Assembly: GCA_031308135.1 (NCBI GenBank)
Contig: JAHLJT010000631.1
Location: 144,936,734 to 145,000,733 of the forward strand
Direction: 5' to 3'
DNA from: Acheta domesticus
Lineage: Eukaryota; Arthropoda; Insecta; Orthoptera; Gryllidae
Length of the DNA: 64,000 nucleotides
Part shown: positions 35,323-46,502 of the stretch, one piece after another
Layout of the letters: each line of letters begins with the position of its first letter
Numbering within the stretch: position 1 is the stretch's first letter
Translations under genes and position numbers: made by a program
Notes under the pieces: model-generated
What the model was told of the DNA's origin: nothing
The model's input: the letters and a program-made list of their open reading frames with translations, nothing else
Databases searched by the model: none

Positions 35323-35555
35323 CTTCCTCTGAATGTGGCTCCCCTTGGCATTCTTGATAGACCTCTATTGGCTCCTCTGTGTAAATGAAGAGCACCTCGA
35401 GTTGTCCTTGGGTGAGCACTGCTCCCAGGCAGAAGGCCCAGAGAATGGGCTTCCATTTTAAGTTCAGCAACTTTTCTTTGTAATTCTGAAGTGTCTCCAC
35501 CCTCTTGTTGTTTGGTAAACAAATCAAGTTCTGCATCTAAAATTTCACGCTGTGC
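35323..35555 (-). CDS. swm: swm/RBM26-27 homologue exon: second coiled coil and RG-rich linker
   Basis: The exon follows acceptor TTTTATTGCAG and reads AQREILDAELDLFTKQQEGG, DTSELQRKVAELKMEAHSLG, LLPGSSAHPRTTRG, ending RMPRGATFRG plus AG. It aligns with human RBM26/27 AQKELLDTELDLHKRLSSGE and the RGRGRG linker that follows. Homologues bind RNA and act in nuclear RNA turnover. The start is phase 0 and the end leaves two bases that join the A of the next exon to give arginine. The donor is AG|GTCTGT, a weak site. Read-through would add about a dozen codons (SVIELLMFALS) and stop, giving a protein without the last RRM. Confidence 0.9.
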
Positions 35556-36566
35556 CTGCAATAAAAATATATTGGCCAATACTTTAAACTGGTTACATAA
35601 ATTTCACAACTTAAAATACATTTGTATTATTTATTTATTATACGACAGCAGCAAAGCTGATATGCGTACATCTACTATTACACAGCACTACACATCATAA
35701 ATCAAAATACAGTATTATAAAATTAAATAATTATAAAAAAAAAATTAATTAAATGGAAATAACAGCTGTGCTAAAAAAAGTAAATTACTCGATATCCAGA
35801 GGCAAAGTACAAAATATTAGCAATAGCTTGTAAAATATTTTATGTAAACTATTATCAGTTAAAATTTTAGTAAAAGATGTTTACATCCATATTTCTTTAA
35901 CGTGTTCGCCAAAGATGCATTTCCACAAGCAACCCAAATGAATATAGTGGCCACATTCAATGCAAGTGGAATACAGTCAGAAGGGGATTAACAACTTTGT
36001 TGCTTGTAGGCATGCGAAAATTGACACCTATTTTTTTCAAAATGGCTTTGATGGTGTAGTAGTTATCATGCCAGGCAACTAATCCCAAGTTCATGGGTTG
36101 CCAGTCAAAGTCTGGAGATTTTTGAGGTGCCAAAAAACTATGGCATGCATGCGAACACTTGTCGACATGTAAAACAGATTCCAGGAAAGGCACTTGGCCG
36201 ATCCTGGCAAAATTAAATCCTCTAGCAATTTAGCACTAATCAGAGTTTCAATTTGAGTTACTGGATAAAATTGCAGATATTGTATCTTGGTCTGTGCTAT
36301 CTGGTATTAAAATCAAACGTCAAAATTGGCACACTTGCACCCATAGGGAAAGCAATGGCAAACTATTCTAGGTATACTTGCTCAGGACAAGTCTCACAAG
36401 AAAGCGCTCGGGATTTCTGGAGACTCGGCTGTGCACTAATTGGTATATGACACTAAAAGAAGATTTTTTTCAAGTAGCCCAGGAAAGAAGTTACATATAA
36501 TAACAAGCATAATTGAATTAAAAATTTAAGTATGTTCAATTTTTTTATATGGAAAATCAATAATCT
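35556..36566. other. Intron sequence; unrecognised minus-strand ORF at 35957-36193
   Basis: AT-rich sequence. A 78-codon minus-strand frame (FLESVLHVDKCSHACHSFLA, DWQPMNLGLVAWHDNYYTIK) stays open slightly further upstream (FARIGQV). It has normal-looking composition but resembles nothing I know and lacks a clear splice context, so it is not called a gene. Confidence 0.4.
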
Positions 36567-36570
36567 TTAA

Positions 36571-37278
36571 CCCTTTGCGGTCCTTTCACTTTTCCGTCTT
36601 CTTCGTCTGGTGGTCCGATGTCCCGCGTCACGGGACTTTCCTTTTTCCTGGTTCTGGTCCATTGTCCCGTGGGGCAGGACCTATATTTAACTCTGTATTT
36701 TTTCACTGAGGTAAATGGCACCGGTTTCCCGTACAACTAATTATCTTCAGAAGAGATTAGGCAGTATTTTCCTTCATTGTAGCCAGACTTTGCCCATTTT
36801 ATGTTGTTTAAAATCAGTTTCCTTATGAGGTTGCAGTTGAACTTATGGTGACATAGAGAAGTAAGTGTTCGAGATTGTCGAAGCTTGAATTGTGTGATTC
36901 GGTAAACAATTCTGAGAGTTAACATTCTTCAGGAAAGTAAGAATTTAAAATCATTTTCACGAGATATTCCGAGGAGTGTGAAGAAAATGTCAGTAATGAT
37001 AACTCAGACTTCGTTCATACAATGCAATATACTGGCATTATTGGTAATGAGGTGAAGCTCTCCGCACCAAACATTAAGTTACAAAATTATGTATTATGAA
37101 TTAGGCAAATAAATTAAAATGTTTTGTTTGTAATAATACGAAAAATAATTTGAAACTCTAGTAAAGTTTCTTACGCCGTGGCACGCCGGACCGATGCAAC
37201 CAGCTACGTGGGGATTTAAAGGGTCTGCAACGAGGAAAACGCTGTGTCCCGCCACACGGGACAGAGGACCGCAAAGGG
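36571..37278. mobile_element. piggyBac-type non-autonomous element
   Basis: Ends are CCCTTTGCGGTCCT and, inverted, the same 14 bases. TTAA stands on both sides (36567-36570, 37279-37282), the fixed piggyBac target. Subterminal GTCCCGCGTCACGGGAC at the left and GTCCCGCCACACGGGAC at the right are also shared. The 708-bp interior has no transposase. Confidence 0.92.
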
Positions 37279-37282
37279 TTAA

Positions 37283-38139
37283 AGTCATATAATTTAATCT
37301 ATACAAATAACATATATTCATCATGTTTTTGTTTTTTTGTAGTTATGCATATTTATTATTCTACCATTGTTCTATCTTCAATTCTTAAAAATACTTAGAT
37401 GTCTACATTTAACATCAGAAAATATGAATGAAATGAGACATTTGAATATCAAAATTATGTGTATTTCAATACGAATAATTTTTATTGATGTAACACAAAG
37501 ACTGCTTTTCCATAATTGTAATCAAATATTAATTGTATGACTTCTGAAAATGTAAACATCGCTTATTTTGACTTATCACAAGTCATACAGCTAAAGTCAT
37601 TGTTAGCTTGTTTAATAAGTTAATTTTTGAGTTCATAATGCTTGCTGCCCTTAAAATTTTGCTGAGATAGGCTTGTGCCTCCTCTGCCTATATTGCATAA
37701 ATCCTCCTGTGAATACAGTGTTGATGCTATTCAGCATCCTCTGCCTATTTATGACGATCAGCTTTAGTGAAGAGGACAAACAAGTTATTTCCTTAAGTTT
37801 TGGTTTGCATTCTAACATAATCTGATGATAATGTTGGCACCCAACTTCAGAATTTGAACCATTACCAGATTATTTAACTTAGTTGTGTTTTGACTTGATT
37901 CATTGCAATAATTTGTGTTTTGTTTATTGAATAATTGAATCAATGATTGTTGAAAGGCACCAAGTCCTAATTTGGAAATTATTGGTAAAATAGATAAAAT
38001 TATTTAGGCCATATCATTTAAGAAATTTTAGATTTTCTTTTGTTCTATTATTTCTTTGTTGAGATCCAATTTTCTCTCTTTAAAAAGATTTCCAATCATA
38101 TCAATACAATTTTTTATGTTGATTTTGTGCTGAGAGTTT
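37283..38139. other. Intron sequence, nothing recognised
   Basis: AT-rich. An imperfect internal repeat (GGCTTGTGCCTCCTCTGCC and ATTCAGCATCCTCTGCC near 37670-37745) is the only pattern noted. Confidence 0.5.
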
Positions 38140-39055
38140 AGATGTTACCCTGAATGAAACAAAATGTATGGTCATGCATATTGGAAGATCCAATACAACG
38201 TGAAATTACCCAATAGGCAGATAGAACTTGTCTGAAATGAAGGTCATGAAGGATCTAGGAAATATTATCTCTAACGACCTCAAATGGGAAAACCACATGA
38301 GTTATATCACAAAGAAGGCTATATTTACATTGAGTAAAGCCTTTAACACAATAAGAAGCGATGTATTCACTTCACTATATAGAACCTACATTGTCCCAAA
38401 AGTTGAATTCGGAACTGCAATTTGGAATCCTTACTTTCTCAAAGACATAAATCTGTTCGAAAATGTACAACTGAGAGCCACACGCATCCCTACATACCTC
38501 AAGCACATGGCTTATGATCAATGACCGACGAGACTTGGGCTTCCGACTCTTGCTGCTAGGAGACAATGCGGTGACACGTTTGAAACATTCAAAATTTTGC
38601 ACGGACACTACAACTCTGATCTTAGTAGCATTTATCAGCGCTCTGGAATCTCCAATTACAAGGTCATAGCTTGCAGCTTGTAAAATCTAGACAGTAAAAT
38701 AGTAGAAGCTTGTATAATCTAATGCAGTACAAGAACTTCATGGGTAACAGAGTTGTTGACACCTGGAACACACTACCCCAGAACGTGGTGACGGACCTAG
38801 TCTTCAGATGTTTAAAGGAGCTTATGAAGGTCTCTACAACGAGGAAGGAAACAGACTTCATTGATAAGCGGACTCTGTTCCTCCTTTTCAAGAATTGTCA
38901 ATTATTGTGATATTTACGTGATATTATTATTATTATTATGTGATATATACTGTGACATTATGTGATAGTCAAAAATAATTACGTTTAGTGCCGATTTGGG
39001 CCACACCAATTGTACCGTTGCCTGTATATTACCTTAAATAAATAAATTTATAACC
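38140..39055 (+). mobile_element. CR1/L2-like non-LTR retrotransposon, 3' end
   Basis: 5'-truncated tail of an RT-bearing element. LNETKCMVMHIG, EMKVMKDLGNIISNDLKWEN, FTSLYRTYIVPKVEFGTAIW and NLFENVQLRATRIPTYLKHM match the RT thumb and connection of CR1/L2-type ORF2. GNRVVDTWNTLPQNVVTDLV is the conserved C-terminus. Stops at 38521 and 38682 and shifts disable it. It ends with an AAATAAATAAAT tail, as expected for this group. Confidence 0.75.
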
Positions 39056-39689
39056 TTGTAACAGCTACTCAATCAAGCAAAAAGTACTGTTGAAAATAGT
39101 TAATCAATTGAGAATAAGTCAACTCCAAAGATTATTGTAGCAAAGCATGTGATGTTAATGCGTTTAGTTAGGTCCTATACATTATTGACTACTATACCAT
39201 TATTCCAAGATCATATAATATTAAAGCAGATGATTGTTATATTAATATATGAAAATGTCATTGTTCAAAAATATATGTCTTATCTTACTATTCATTCCTG
39301 ATTGTTGAGCATTGCTAAGCAATAACTGCATTTCGATATAGTGAACCATTTAAAACAGGTCTCATCAGAAAGACAATTCGGGAGCAAAGAGCCATTGGCA
39401 GTGGCTGGAGTGGAAGGTGGGAGCAGGAGCAGGAGCGAGCGAAGCCTGCTTGGCAAGCGACGGGGGGCGTTCAGAGGTAGAAGTGATACGGCTGTTTCAC
39501 ATAAGACGACATTGCAAAATATGTTGTTGTGGGAGAGGAAGCAAGTGACTCTCTTAATAATAGTCCGATAATTTTTAAAAATAAATAGGAATCACTATTT
39601 TTCTCAAAAACTGGAGATAATATAAAATATTTGGTTTATCATAAGAATACTAAACAGTAATCTAGAGTAAAATCTAAAGAGTCATTAAA
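39056..39689. other. Intron sequence, no gene
   Basis: AT-rich with a short GC-richer, purine-rich patch at 39390-39480 (GGGAGCAGGAGCAGGAGCGA). No gene is supported. Confidence 0.45.
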
Positions 39690-40110
39690 TGATGAGTCAT
39701 GCAGCTAAGTATGACAAATACACTGATGAAGAACGTATAACTTGAAAATAGATTTCACGAAATTTCTGATATGGAATCACATATCAAAATTTCAAAACTT
39801 ATGCTTTACTAGTTCCAAAGTTGACAGCGTAAATCCGATTTAGTTGGAAATATTAGATCTTCAAAATTATACAGATTTGAAAGACAAATTCCAGCACAAG
39901 GAAGATGTACTTCATTTTTACAAAACATTCCCCAGAGACTCATTCTAAATTCCACAAGCATGCTGCCCAAATTTCAATTATGTCTGAGTCTATATATATG
40001 AACAATTTTTTTCTAGTGTAAAATTTTGTGTGAGATTGAGAAGCTCTCTCACAGATCACAACTTGACCTATGTCTTCAGGTACTCAATCATTTGGGCCAA
40101 CAATTCAAAA
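39690..40110 (+). pseudogene. hAT transposase C-terminal remnant (SCAND3/FAM200-like)
   Basis: LEILDLQNYTDLKDKFQHKE, DVLHFYKTFPRDSF and then VRLRSSLTDHNLTYVFRYSI follow the order of the dimerisation region of SCAND3/FAM200-type hAT proteins (ELIDLQ...LK.KF, FY..LP...FP, RS.LTD.HL...LR.S). The GSTY.CE block between is too decayed to read, and several stops are present. Confidence 0.6.
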
Positions 40111-40970
40111 TGCAGTAATTATTACTGTCGCAAAGTTTCTCAAGGATATTTGCATAAATTCTTTCCTTGCCTGAATTATTTGTTTAATTATTGTTATCTT
40201 ATGTTAGTGGAGGTGCTAATAACTATCCGCAGACAATGGTAATGGCTGTTTTGGTATTTGCGATTTTAGACGGAACTATGGACAAATCTATTGTCTACGG
40301 ACAAAATCATGTCAGTGTGGAGCTCTAAGCGCTACCGTTGAATTTCTCATACCCTGGCATTTGACACTTGAATTTCTCATACTAGTGCTCCCGCTGAGAG
40401 CCGATCGGCCATAGCTCTAAGAAGCAAAACGTGATGAGCCCTGGTTTAGAAGTTACGGGACTGGTGCATAGTCAGTGGGACATTCTCTGTAACACTAAAT
40501 CTTTAGCTTTATTAATTAATAAAGAAAACACAAACAAAAATCACACAAACGGCTCACAAACAACTCTATGTCCCCACAACGTCAGGTGTTGAGGTGAATT
40601 TGTCAGGCAGAGACATGGGCACGCATCGCGGTACAAGTCTGTGCCTGTCGAGAGCCTAAAATAGGCTCTTGCTAGGCTCTCTGCCCAGTGAGTGCAAGTG
40701 AGAGGGACATTGCGCACCCTCTTGTGTGCACGCGTGGCCACCCAGTGTCTATCCGCTGGCAGATTCCTCGTTCAGCTATCAGCCCCAAGGAGTATTGGTA
40801 ATTCCCTCGCCCATAAAGAGAGAAAAGGGGTCGAAAACATAATTTTCTTCAACAATTAAGTAAAATAATATTGAAAATGGCACACCAAACGACAAATTTT
40901 ATTGAAAAATAATTTGCGTTTTCTAAGGCTCCCATATTACCCTTCAGCTTTGCCACTGCCAAATACCAAC
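40111..40970. other. Intron sequence with a GC-richer patch, no gene
   Basis: TTGAATTTCTCATAC occurs twice at 40338 and 40372. 40540-40790 is GC-richer and holds a spurious minus-strand frame. No element ends were defined. Confidence 0.4.
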
Positions 40971-41081
40971 CTCTTCCTTACTCTTCTTCGCCAAAGAACC
41001 AGATTTTATGGCAGACATTGGAGATGCTCCACTTTGAGAAACTGATACAGATAAATCTTTCCGTATTTTCTCAATACTTTC
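40971..41081 (-). CDS. swm: swm/RBM26-27 homologue exon: linker between coiled coils
   Basis: A 37-codon exon after acceptor TATTACTTTTTCAG encodes ESIEKIRKDLSVSVSQSGAS and PMSAIKSGSLAKKSKEE. It corresponds to human RBM26/27 ISQLKDELKTSS..STPSK..TKT, which sits between the coiled coil of exon 55551 and the AQ(K/R)E.LD helix of exon 35323. Both borders are phase 0. The donor GAG|GTTGGT is weak. An alternative donor (GTAAGG, a few codons earlier) would shift phase and break the join to AQREILD, so it was not chosen. Confidence 0.87.
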
Positions 41082-41235
41082 CTGAAAAAGTAATAAAAAG
41101 GCATCAGTTTATTACAAAATTATAAGATAAAATAAAATAGGAAATGTAGCAGAAAGAATGAAAAAGAAAAGGATGCTCCTTCCCTCTAATTTGAGAATAT
41201 ACTATGTCCTTCTGCTCTCAGTAATACCTCATCAC

Positions 41236-42012
41236 TAGACATCGGATGTTTAGGCACTAAAAAAAATCACCTTTTAGGCGCATAAAAAGGCACTTAAAAT
41301 GTCAAGAATAAGGAGGAAAAAAGGCAGTCATAAATTACATTCACAATAAAATCAAAAATTATTTGTAAAGCTCCATAAATATTATGAACTCTTCATTTTA
41401 TTCTTAATAGTTTCCATTGCAATATATTACCAGTAACTTTTTAAGGATCGCAATTTCAAATCTGCAACAATTGGGTGACAAAATCAGTTTGAATACAGAG
41501 AAGGATTTCTGAATATTTACTCATGTGTCTGGCATATATTTTAGAAGTCCAAAATTAGCAACACTGAAACCTTCTGGGAATTTATATTTACTTCCACTCA
41601 AAAGGTGCCCTCGGTGTATTGTCAATCGACCATTTCTCAGAACATGGCTAGTATTTATGAAATAAGGAAATGGAGAAAAATATGTGGGTATACTTTTAGG
41701 AATTCTTTCGTATTTTAAAATACAAATAGGTGAATTGAAGGTTTCGTAATGAATGGTCAAGTTGGACCATGGCCAATTTTCTGATATCTTAGCATTGTAT
41801 ATAAAAATAATACATCAAAGGCAAAAACATGTAATAATTCTAAAGAAAAGGCATTCATACAAAGTAAGGCATTTATACTAAAATAAGCAAAAATAAGCAT
41901 TATAAAACTTCGTCACATGTCATCATTTGTCATGATTCGTGCAAATATATTATCAGCCTTTAAATAACTTTGCTAGAAAAAAATAGGCAATTCCCTAAAT
42001 ATCCGATGTCTA
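41236..42012. mobile_element. hAT-type MITE
   Basis: Ends TAGACATCGGATGTTTAG and, inverted, TAGACATCGGATATTTAG. The 8-bp CTCATCAC flanks both sides exactly (41228-41235, 42013-42020). At 777 bp it is non-autonomous. An 80-codon minus-strand frame inside (41521-41760) is unrecognised. Confidence 0.92.
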
Positions 42013-42440
42013 CTCATCACACTCTCACATCGGTGTATTTTGACCAAGACAGTTGACACATTCAAGGAAGAGGCTCCACCTGACGAACTCCTGATGAAGA
42101 GGAAGCAATTTTGCAATTCAAGCACATTACTGACTGTCATCAGGTTGATACTAAATTCGAGATAAGATCTGATTTACTAGTACATGGTTTGAATTGTAAC
42201 TTGATAGGAGTATACACGCTTTGGCTATTGTAAATAATAAATTAATAAAAGTGAGTGCCCTGGAAATGATGCATTGCACAGGCTCAAGAATGTTTCGTGT
42301 AAATCAGAAAATCTGAAGATCAGAGCCTTATTGATAGGGAGTGGATTTTAGGCCCTAAAAAATCTTGAAATATTCTTTTACTTTGCAGGAGAAATAATTG
42401 AAGTAAATATGATCATTTGTGAACTACATTGTATGTCTTG
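42013..42440. other. Intron sequence, nothing recognised
   Basis: AT-rich sequence between the hAT MITE and the inverted family A copy. Confidence 0.45.
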
Positions 42441-42447
42441 TTTCATT

Positions 42448-44035
42448 TTTACTTTCCCGTATACGTACGTATATACCCAGAGTGATACACGGCGTATATA
42501 GAAAGTTATGTAATGCTGCGTGAAAAAATGGCCAAATTTGCCAGAAAAAATTCGTTGCCGAGCCGTGATAATGAAAAAGTGGACAAATCCAGTTGCTAAA
42601 TAAATAAAAAAAAATCCCCTAACACGTGGTGTAGACAGAAACCCTCTTTGGTGCATCCTTGATACCAAAAAACCCAATTGAAAGGAAAACGTCTGTCTAT
42701 CTGTCTGTGAACACTGCTAGCGCCTAAACCATAGGTACAATTTCTTCGAAAATGCATATTCCCTGGTTGATCTGGTTTGAGTCAAAGCGTTGAGATTTTC
42801 AAAACGATTCTTCAAAATTTGGGGGTACTTTACATGAAGCTCCCACGAAGACATTTTCAAAATTTTCTCAAAAACAGATCCAAATTTTTTCTTTAAATTT
42901 CTTGTATGAAGAATAAAATACACTTATTAAGATGGCATAGGTCCAATTTTCACGGATAACTCTGAATTTTCGAAAATTGTGAGTTTGAATTTTTTTCGGC
43001 ATCTTTCTCCTACTACAAAATTGAAGATAGGGATTTTTCCTTCAAATAAAATGTATTCTCCACAGTGAGTTCTTTGTTTAAAGTCATATACATGGTTTTG
43101 AAAATGTTAGTAGTTTTTGCGCAAATTGTGTGCAATATACTTGCAGTTTTAAAAAATTACAAAAACTAGATTTTCTCAAAAACAGCTCCAAATTTTTTCT
43201 TTTAACTTTTGGTAGGTCAATGTACTTTATCAGATGACATAAAAGTGATATTACTGTATTCTTTTGTTTTTTCAAAAATTGCAAAAATATAATTTTTTTG
43301 ACTTGTCTCTCGATAATATTTACATTAATGTTGCTGTGTTCACTTTAATATATTTATGAATACATGTGCTTTAAATAATGTCAAGTAAAGTTTCTCAAAA
43401 ACGCAACTGTTTTCTGTTAAACCTAGCTCAAAATTCCGCATTGTCAGAAACGCTCAAACGCCATTTTTTCATATATGGCTACAAAAAATTTCTTGAACTT
43501 TTCGATAGGATAGTGCTAAATGTACTTTTTGATATGACGTAAGGTTATTTTGAGGTATTTTTTTTGTTTTTTTCAAAAATTACACAAATGTAATTTTTTT
43601 GAAAGATCTCTCACATCTTTAATATGCACATTAGCAGCAATTTGTAAACATTATTATATTTGAGAATGTATGTGCTTCAAATGACTTCAAATTAAGTATT
43701 TAGAAAACTCAAAAATTTTCTGTGAAAAAGAGCTTCAAATTTTGCATTTTTAGTAGCGCTAAAATGCCATTTTCTTTAAAGGGCACAACATTTTTAAAAG
43801 AAAATTGCCATTTAGGGCTAGGTTTTTGTGTTCTTTAATATTCTAAAATGAATATTACCGTTCTACCATAAGGAAACTGAAAAATTAAGAAAATGTCAAA
43901 AAAAAAAATGTTGTTTGTGCGGCGATAGATGGCAGCTGGCAAGAGTATGTGGCAATTCCGAATAGCTAGCGCAGGCCCAAGGAAATAGAAAATAATATGG
44001 GAAAGTCTGTGCCATTCTGTAGTACCACTGGTTTC
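42448..44035 (-). repeat. Family A repeat, full-length inverted copy
   Basis: In reverse, it has every landmark of copy 1. The hairpin is at 42448-42512, then GCAGCATTACATAACTTTC, GTTTAGGCGCTAGCAGTG and CAGATAGACAGACG. Three ~302-bp units carry AAAATGGCATTTTAGCGCT-like boxes near 43770, 43470 and 43180. It ends ACTACAGAATGGCACAGAC near 44025. There is no coding capacity. Confidence 0.8.
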
Positions 44036-44449
44036 TCTTCGATTTAAAAAACATATCAAGAAATATCCTACTTTTGCACCAATTTTTTATCATCAAAAAA
44101 AAAAAAAAATTATACTGTGACGAGCTCTTTCTAAACAATGAACGCTCAGAAATAAATTGATTCTATGAAACCATGAAATGCTTTACAGATAAGTCCCTAT
44201 TTTACCAAAATATGAAAAATTTGCTCCTATAATTACAGGAATATGCAACAGGAAAAACTGTCCAAATTTGCACAAACATATTAATCTACATAGTATCCAA
44301 TTCTAACCAAATGGCAAGAAAATTCACTTAGCTATGCCCTGAAGCAATGGAAAAAAATATGCGAAATCATAGAAATTCACTCCCTACTTATCACCATTTC
44401 TGAAATGCTTAGGAAATCTTCAACTAACAAAAAAACAAGGTTAGGTGAT

Positions 44450-44690
44450 ATAGAAATTAATACAGAGGAACTATACTCCTTGTCTTTCACAACCCACTCT
44501 CTTAACTTCTCATCAGGAGTCTGATCTCTGTTTATAATGTATCTGCTAAACCTCATCCGCTATAATAAACTTCACTAGTCCCAGCCACCTTGTGTTGGGT
44601 AATGACAACTTCATCCAGCTGAAGTCCAAAGTATGCAAAGCTGCTCCTCCTTTGGATCCATCCATTTTGTATAATGTAAACACTTACCAC
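44450..44690 (-). pseudogene. Possible hAT transposase catalytic-region remnant
   Basis: FAYFGLQLDEVVITQHKV, followed by AGTSEVYYSG and a decayed stretch, resembles the F.LQLDE(S/A)TD...A.L.V..RY block of FAM200/ZBED5-like hAT proteins. Only this block is readable. It is followed by many stops. Confidence 0.4.
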
Positions 44691-44819
44691 CGCCTTCAGG
44701 AATTAGCCAAACTGACACTTTATCCCTAAAATATATTAATTTATTTTATTTATTAACGATGTATATTTGGAAATACAAATAATTATTTCAAAGTAAACAT
44801 GTCAATATTACAAGGCACA

Positions 44820-44950
44820 TTAGTGGTGCTCCAACAGCACATACTTTCTTGCGTTATTGGAAACAGCTACGTAATATTGAAATATAGCAATTTTTGTGAT
44901 ACTAAAACCTCAGCTATTACTTCAAAATATTCAATTCAACTAATTCAAAC
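44820..44950. repeat. Family B repeat, copy 2
   Basis: TTAGTGGTGCTCCAACAGCA, then CATACTTTCTTGCGTTATTG and GAAACAGCTACGTA, match copy 1 at 19533-19650 in the same orientation. Confidence 0.65.
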
Positions 44951-45955
44951 AAAGCAGCTGTGATACATATTCATTTCGATAGTCAAGAGCAGCAATCATT
45001 TCTTAGTTTGACAAACAAGCATGAATACATTGAGTTTTACAGTATTCGCACCAAATTATACAGAAGTGAGCAACGCAGTGTTGCCAGCGCAGCGTAGTCG
45101 AAACTATGTGCATTCGCTTTGTAAATAATATCAACTAGCGTACTCGGGCGAGTACTCTCGCATGCTATACCCCACCCTCTTCCTTATTTTTCCATTTCCA
45201 TATTAAGCCTGTAATATATATATTTTTCTTCAAGACCCTCTTATCCTCTGTCACTAGTTCTATTAGTCACCTTGTAATTGTTAACAATATAATACACCCT
45301 TGTCAATACAAACTATTCTTATTTAACTTTATTATCGAGCAAAAAAGTACCCTTGTGTAATTCAAACACATAGTATGTAATTAGTAATTTCACATATGGA
45401 TGCAGATTCTACAGGCTCTGAACGGGCGAGAAAGAATCAAGAAGCATCAAACCAGGAAAAATGATCAAGTAGATCGCATCGATAGATTATGGTGTGAAGA
45501 ACGTTTCTTTGAGACCTTTGGCTTCAGAATTTTAGTTTTTAAGGTCCTAGAATGCTTAGCTTAGGAGATAATTAATTATTAGATTTTAAAAAATTCTGAT
45601 GCGGGTTGCATTTTACATGAATTTGGATGTGTTTTTTAAACAAATCCTTCATATTTTAAAAGTAAAAGTGCAATTTGTCACATGTTCATGAAATTCTCTT
45701 TCTTTGGGGATCTCATTTATAAATATTGGTTGCCTGTGAGAGCCGCCAAGGGAAGGTACACTATTGAAATAATATAGGAGACGATTGCACCTGTAAGATA
45801 GGTAGAATCAAGGCTCATCACATCTACTTACAAATAAAATAATTGTTTAGATATTCTATACCCCTCTCATGATATATCAACAAAAATAAGCTTACATGGC
45901 TGTATTTTTTGTATTATATAATTTTTTAGTTTCTCAGCCTTAAGAAGGTATTTCT
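44951..45955. other. Intron sequence, no gene
   Basis: AT-rich. No ORF, exon or repeat end could be supported. Confidence 0.45.
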
Positions 45956-46145
45956 TAAGAAGAGAAAGTGATGCAATGCTGTGGGGAAACACAGCAAATT
46001 TTTGGCTGAAAAACTCTGATTGCCGGGCCCTTGTAATGAAAGAGTGGATAAATATAGTTGCTAAATTTAGAAAAGAAAAGAGAGGAAAAAAACATCTCTT
46101 ACACTTGGTGTAGCCAGAATACATGTTTTGAAATCGAATGACAGC
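45956..46145 (-). repeat. Family A repeat, 3' fragment
   Basis: GCAATGCTGTGGGGAAAC, GGGCCCTTGTAATGAAAGAG, ATAGTTGCTAAATTTAG and TTGGTGTAGCCAGAAT match the section of the inverted copy at 42510-42650 in the same orientation. Confidence 0.65.
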
Positions 46146-46149
46146 AAAA

Positions 46150-46250
46150 CGCGCGCGCGCGTGCATGCGTGTGCGTGCGTGTGCGTGCGTGTCTGTTTCT
46201 CTTTCTCTCTGTGCGTGTGTCTGTTTCTCTTTCTCTGTGTGTCTTTTGTT
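46150..46250. repeat. GT/GC and CT-rich microsatellite
   Basis: CGCGCG then GTGCGTGC units, followed by two CTGTTTCTCTTTCTCT units. The minus-strand Thr/His/Arg-rich frames across it are artefacts. Confidence 0.9.
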
Positions 46251-46502
46251 TTCCGAGAGTAGGTGGAAATCTTCAAAAGACACCACATGATAGTGCCCGT
46301 ACCACATGATAGTGCGAGATTCTTACTCACTAAAACCATCTCTCTTCTTCTCCATCGTCCCTGCGGAACCGCCGTTAGGCTTTACATCACGGGGAGTGGA
46401 TCAGAGTGGCTTAGTCACAAGCCACTTCTCTTCCCCAGGTTGTACGAAGGAGCCAAGGAGGATCAGTCGACTTCCCTTCTTTCCCTTTCTATTCTCCTGA
46501 AC

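Noticed and set aside
40541..40741. 66-codon minus-strand ORF in a GC-rich patch
   Set aside because: No known similarity and no splice or element context.
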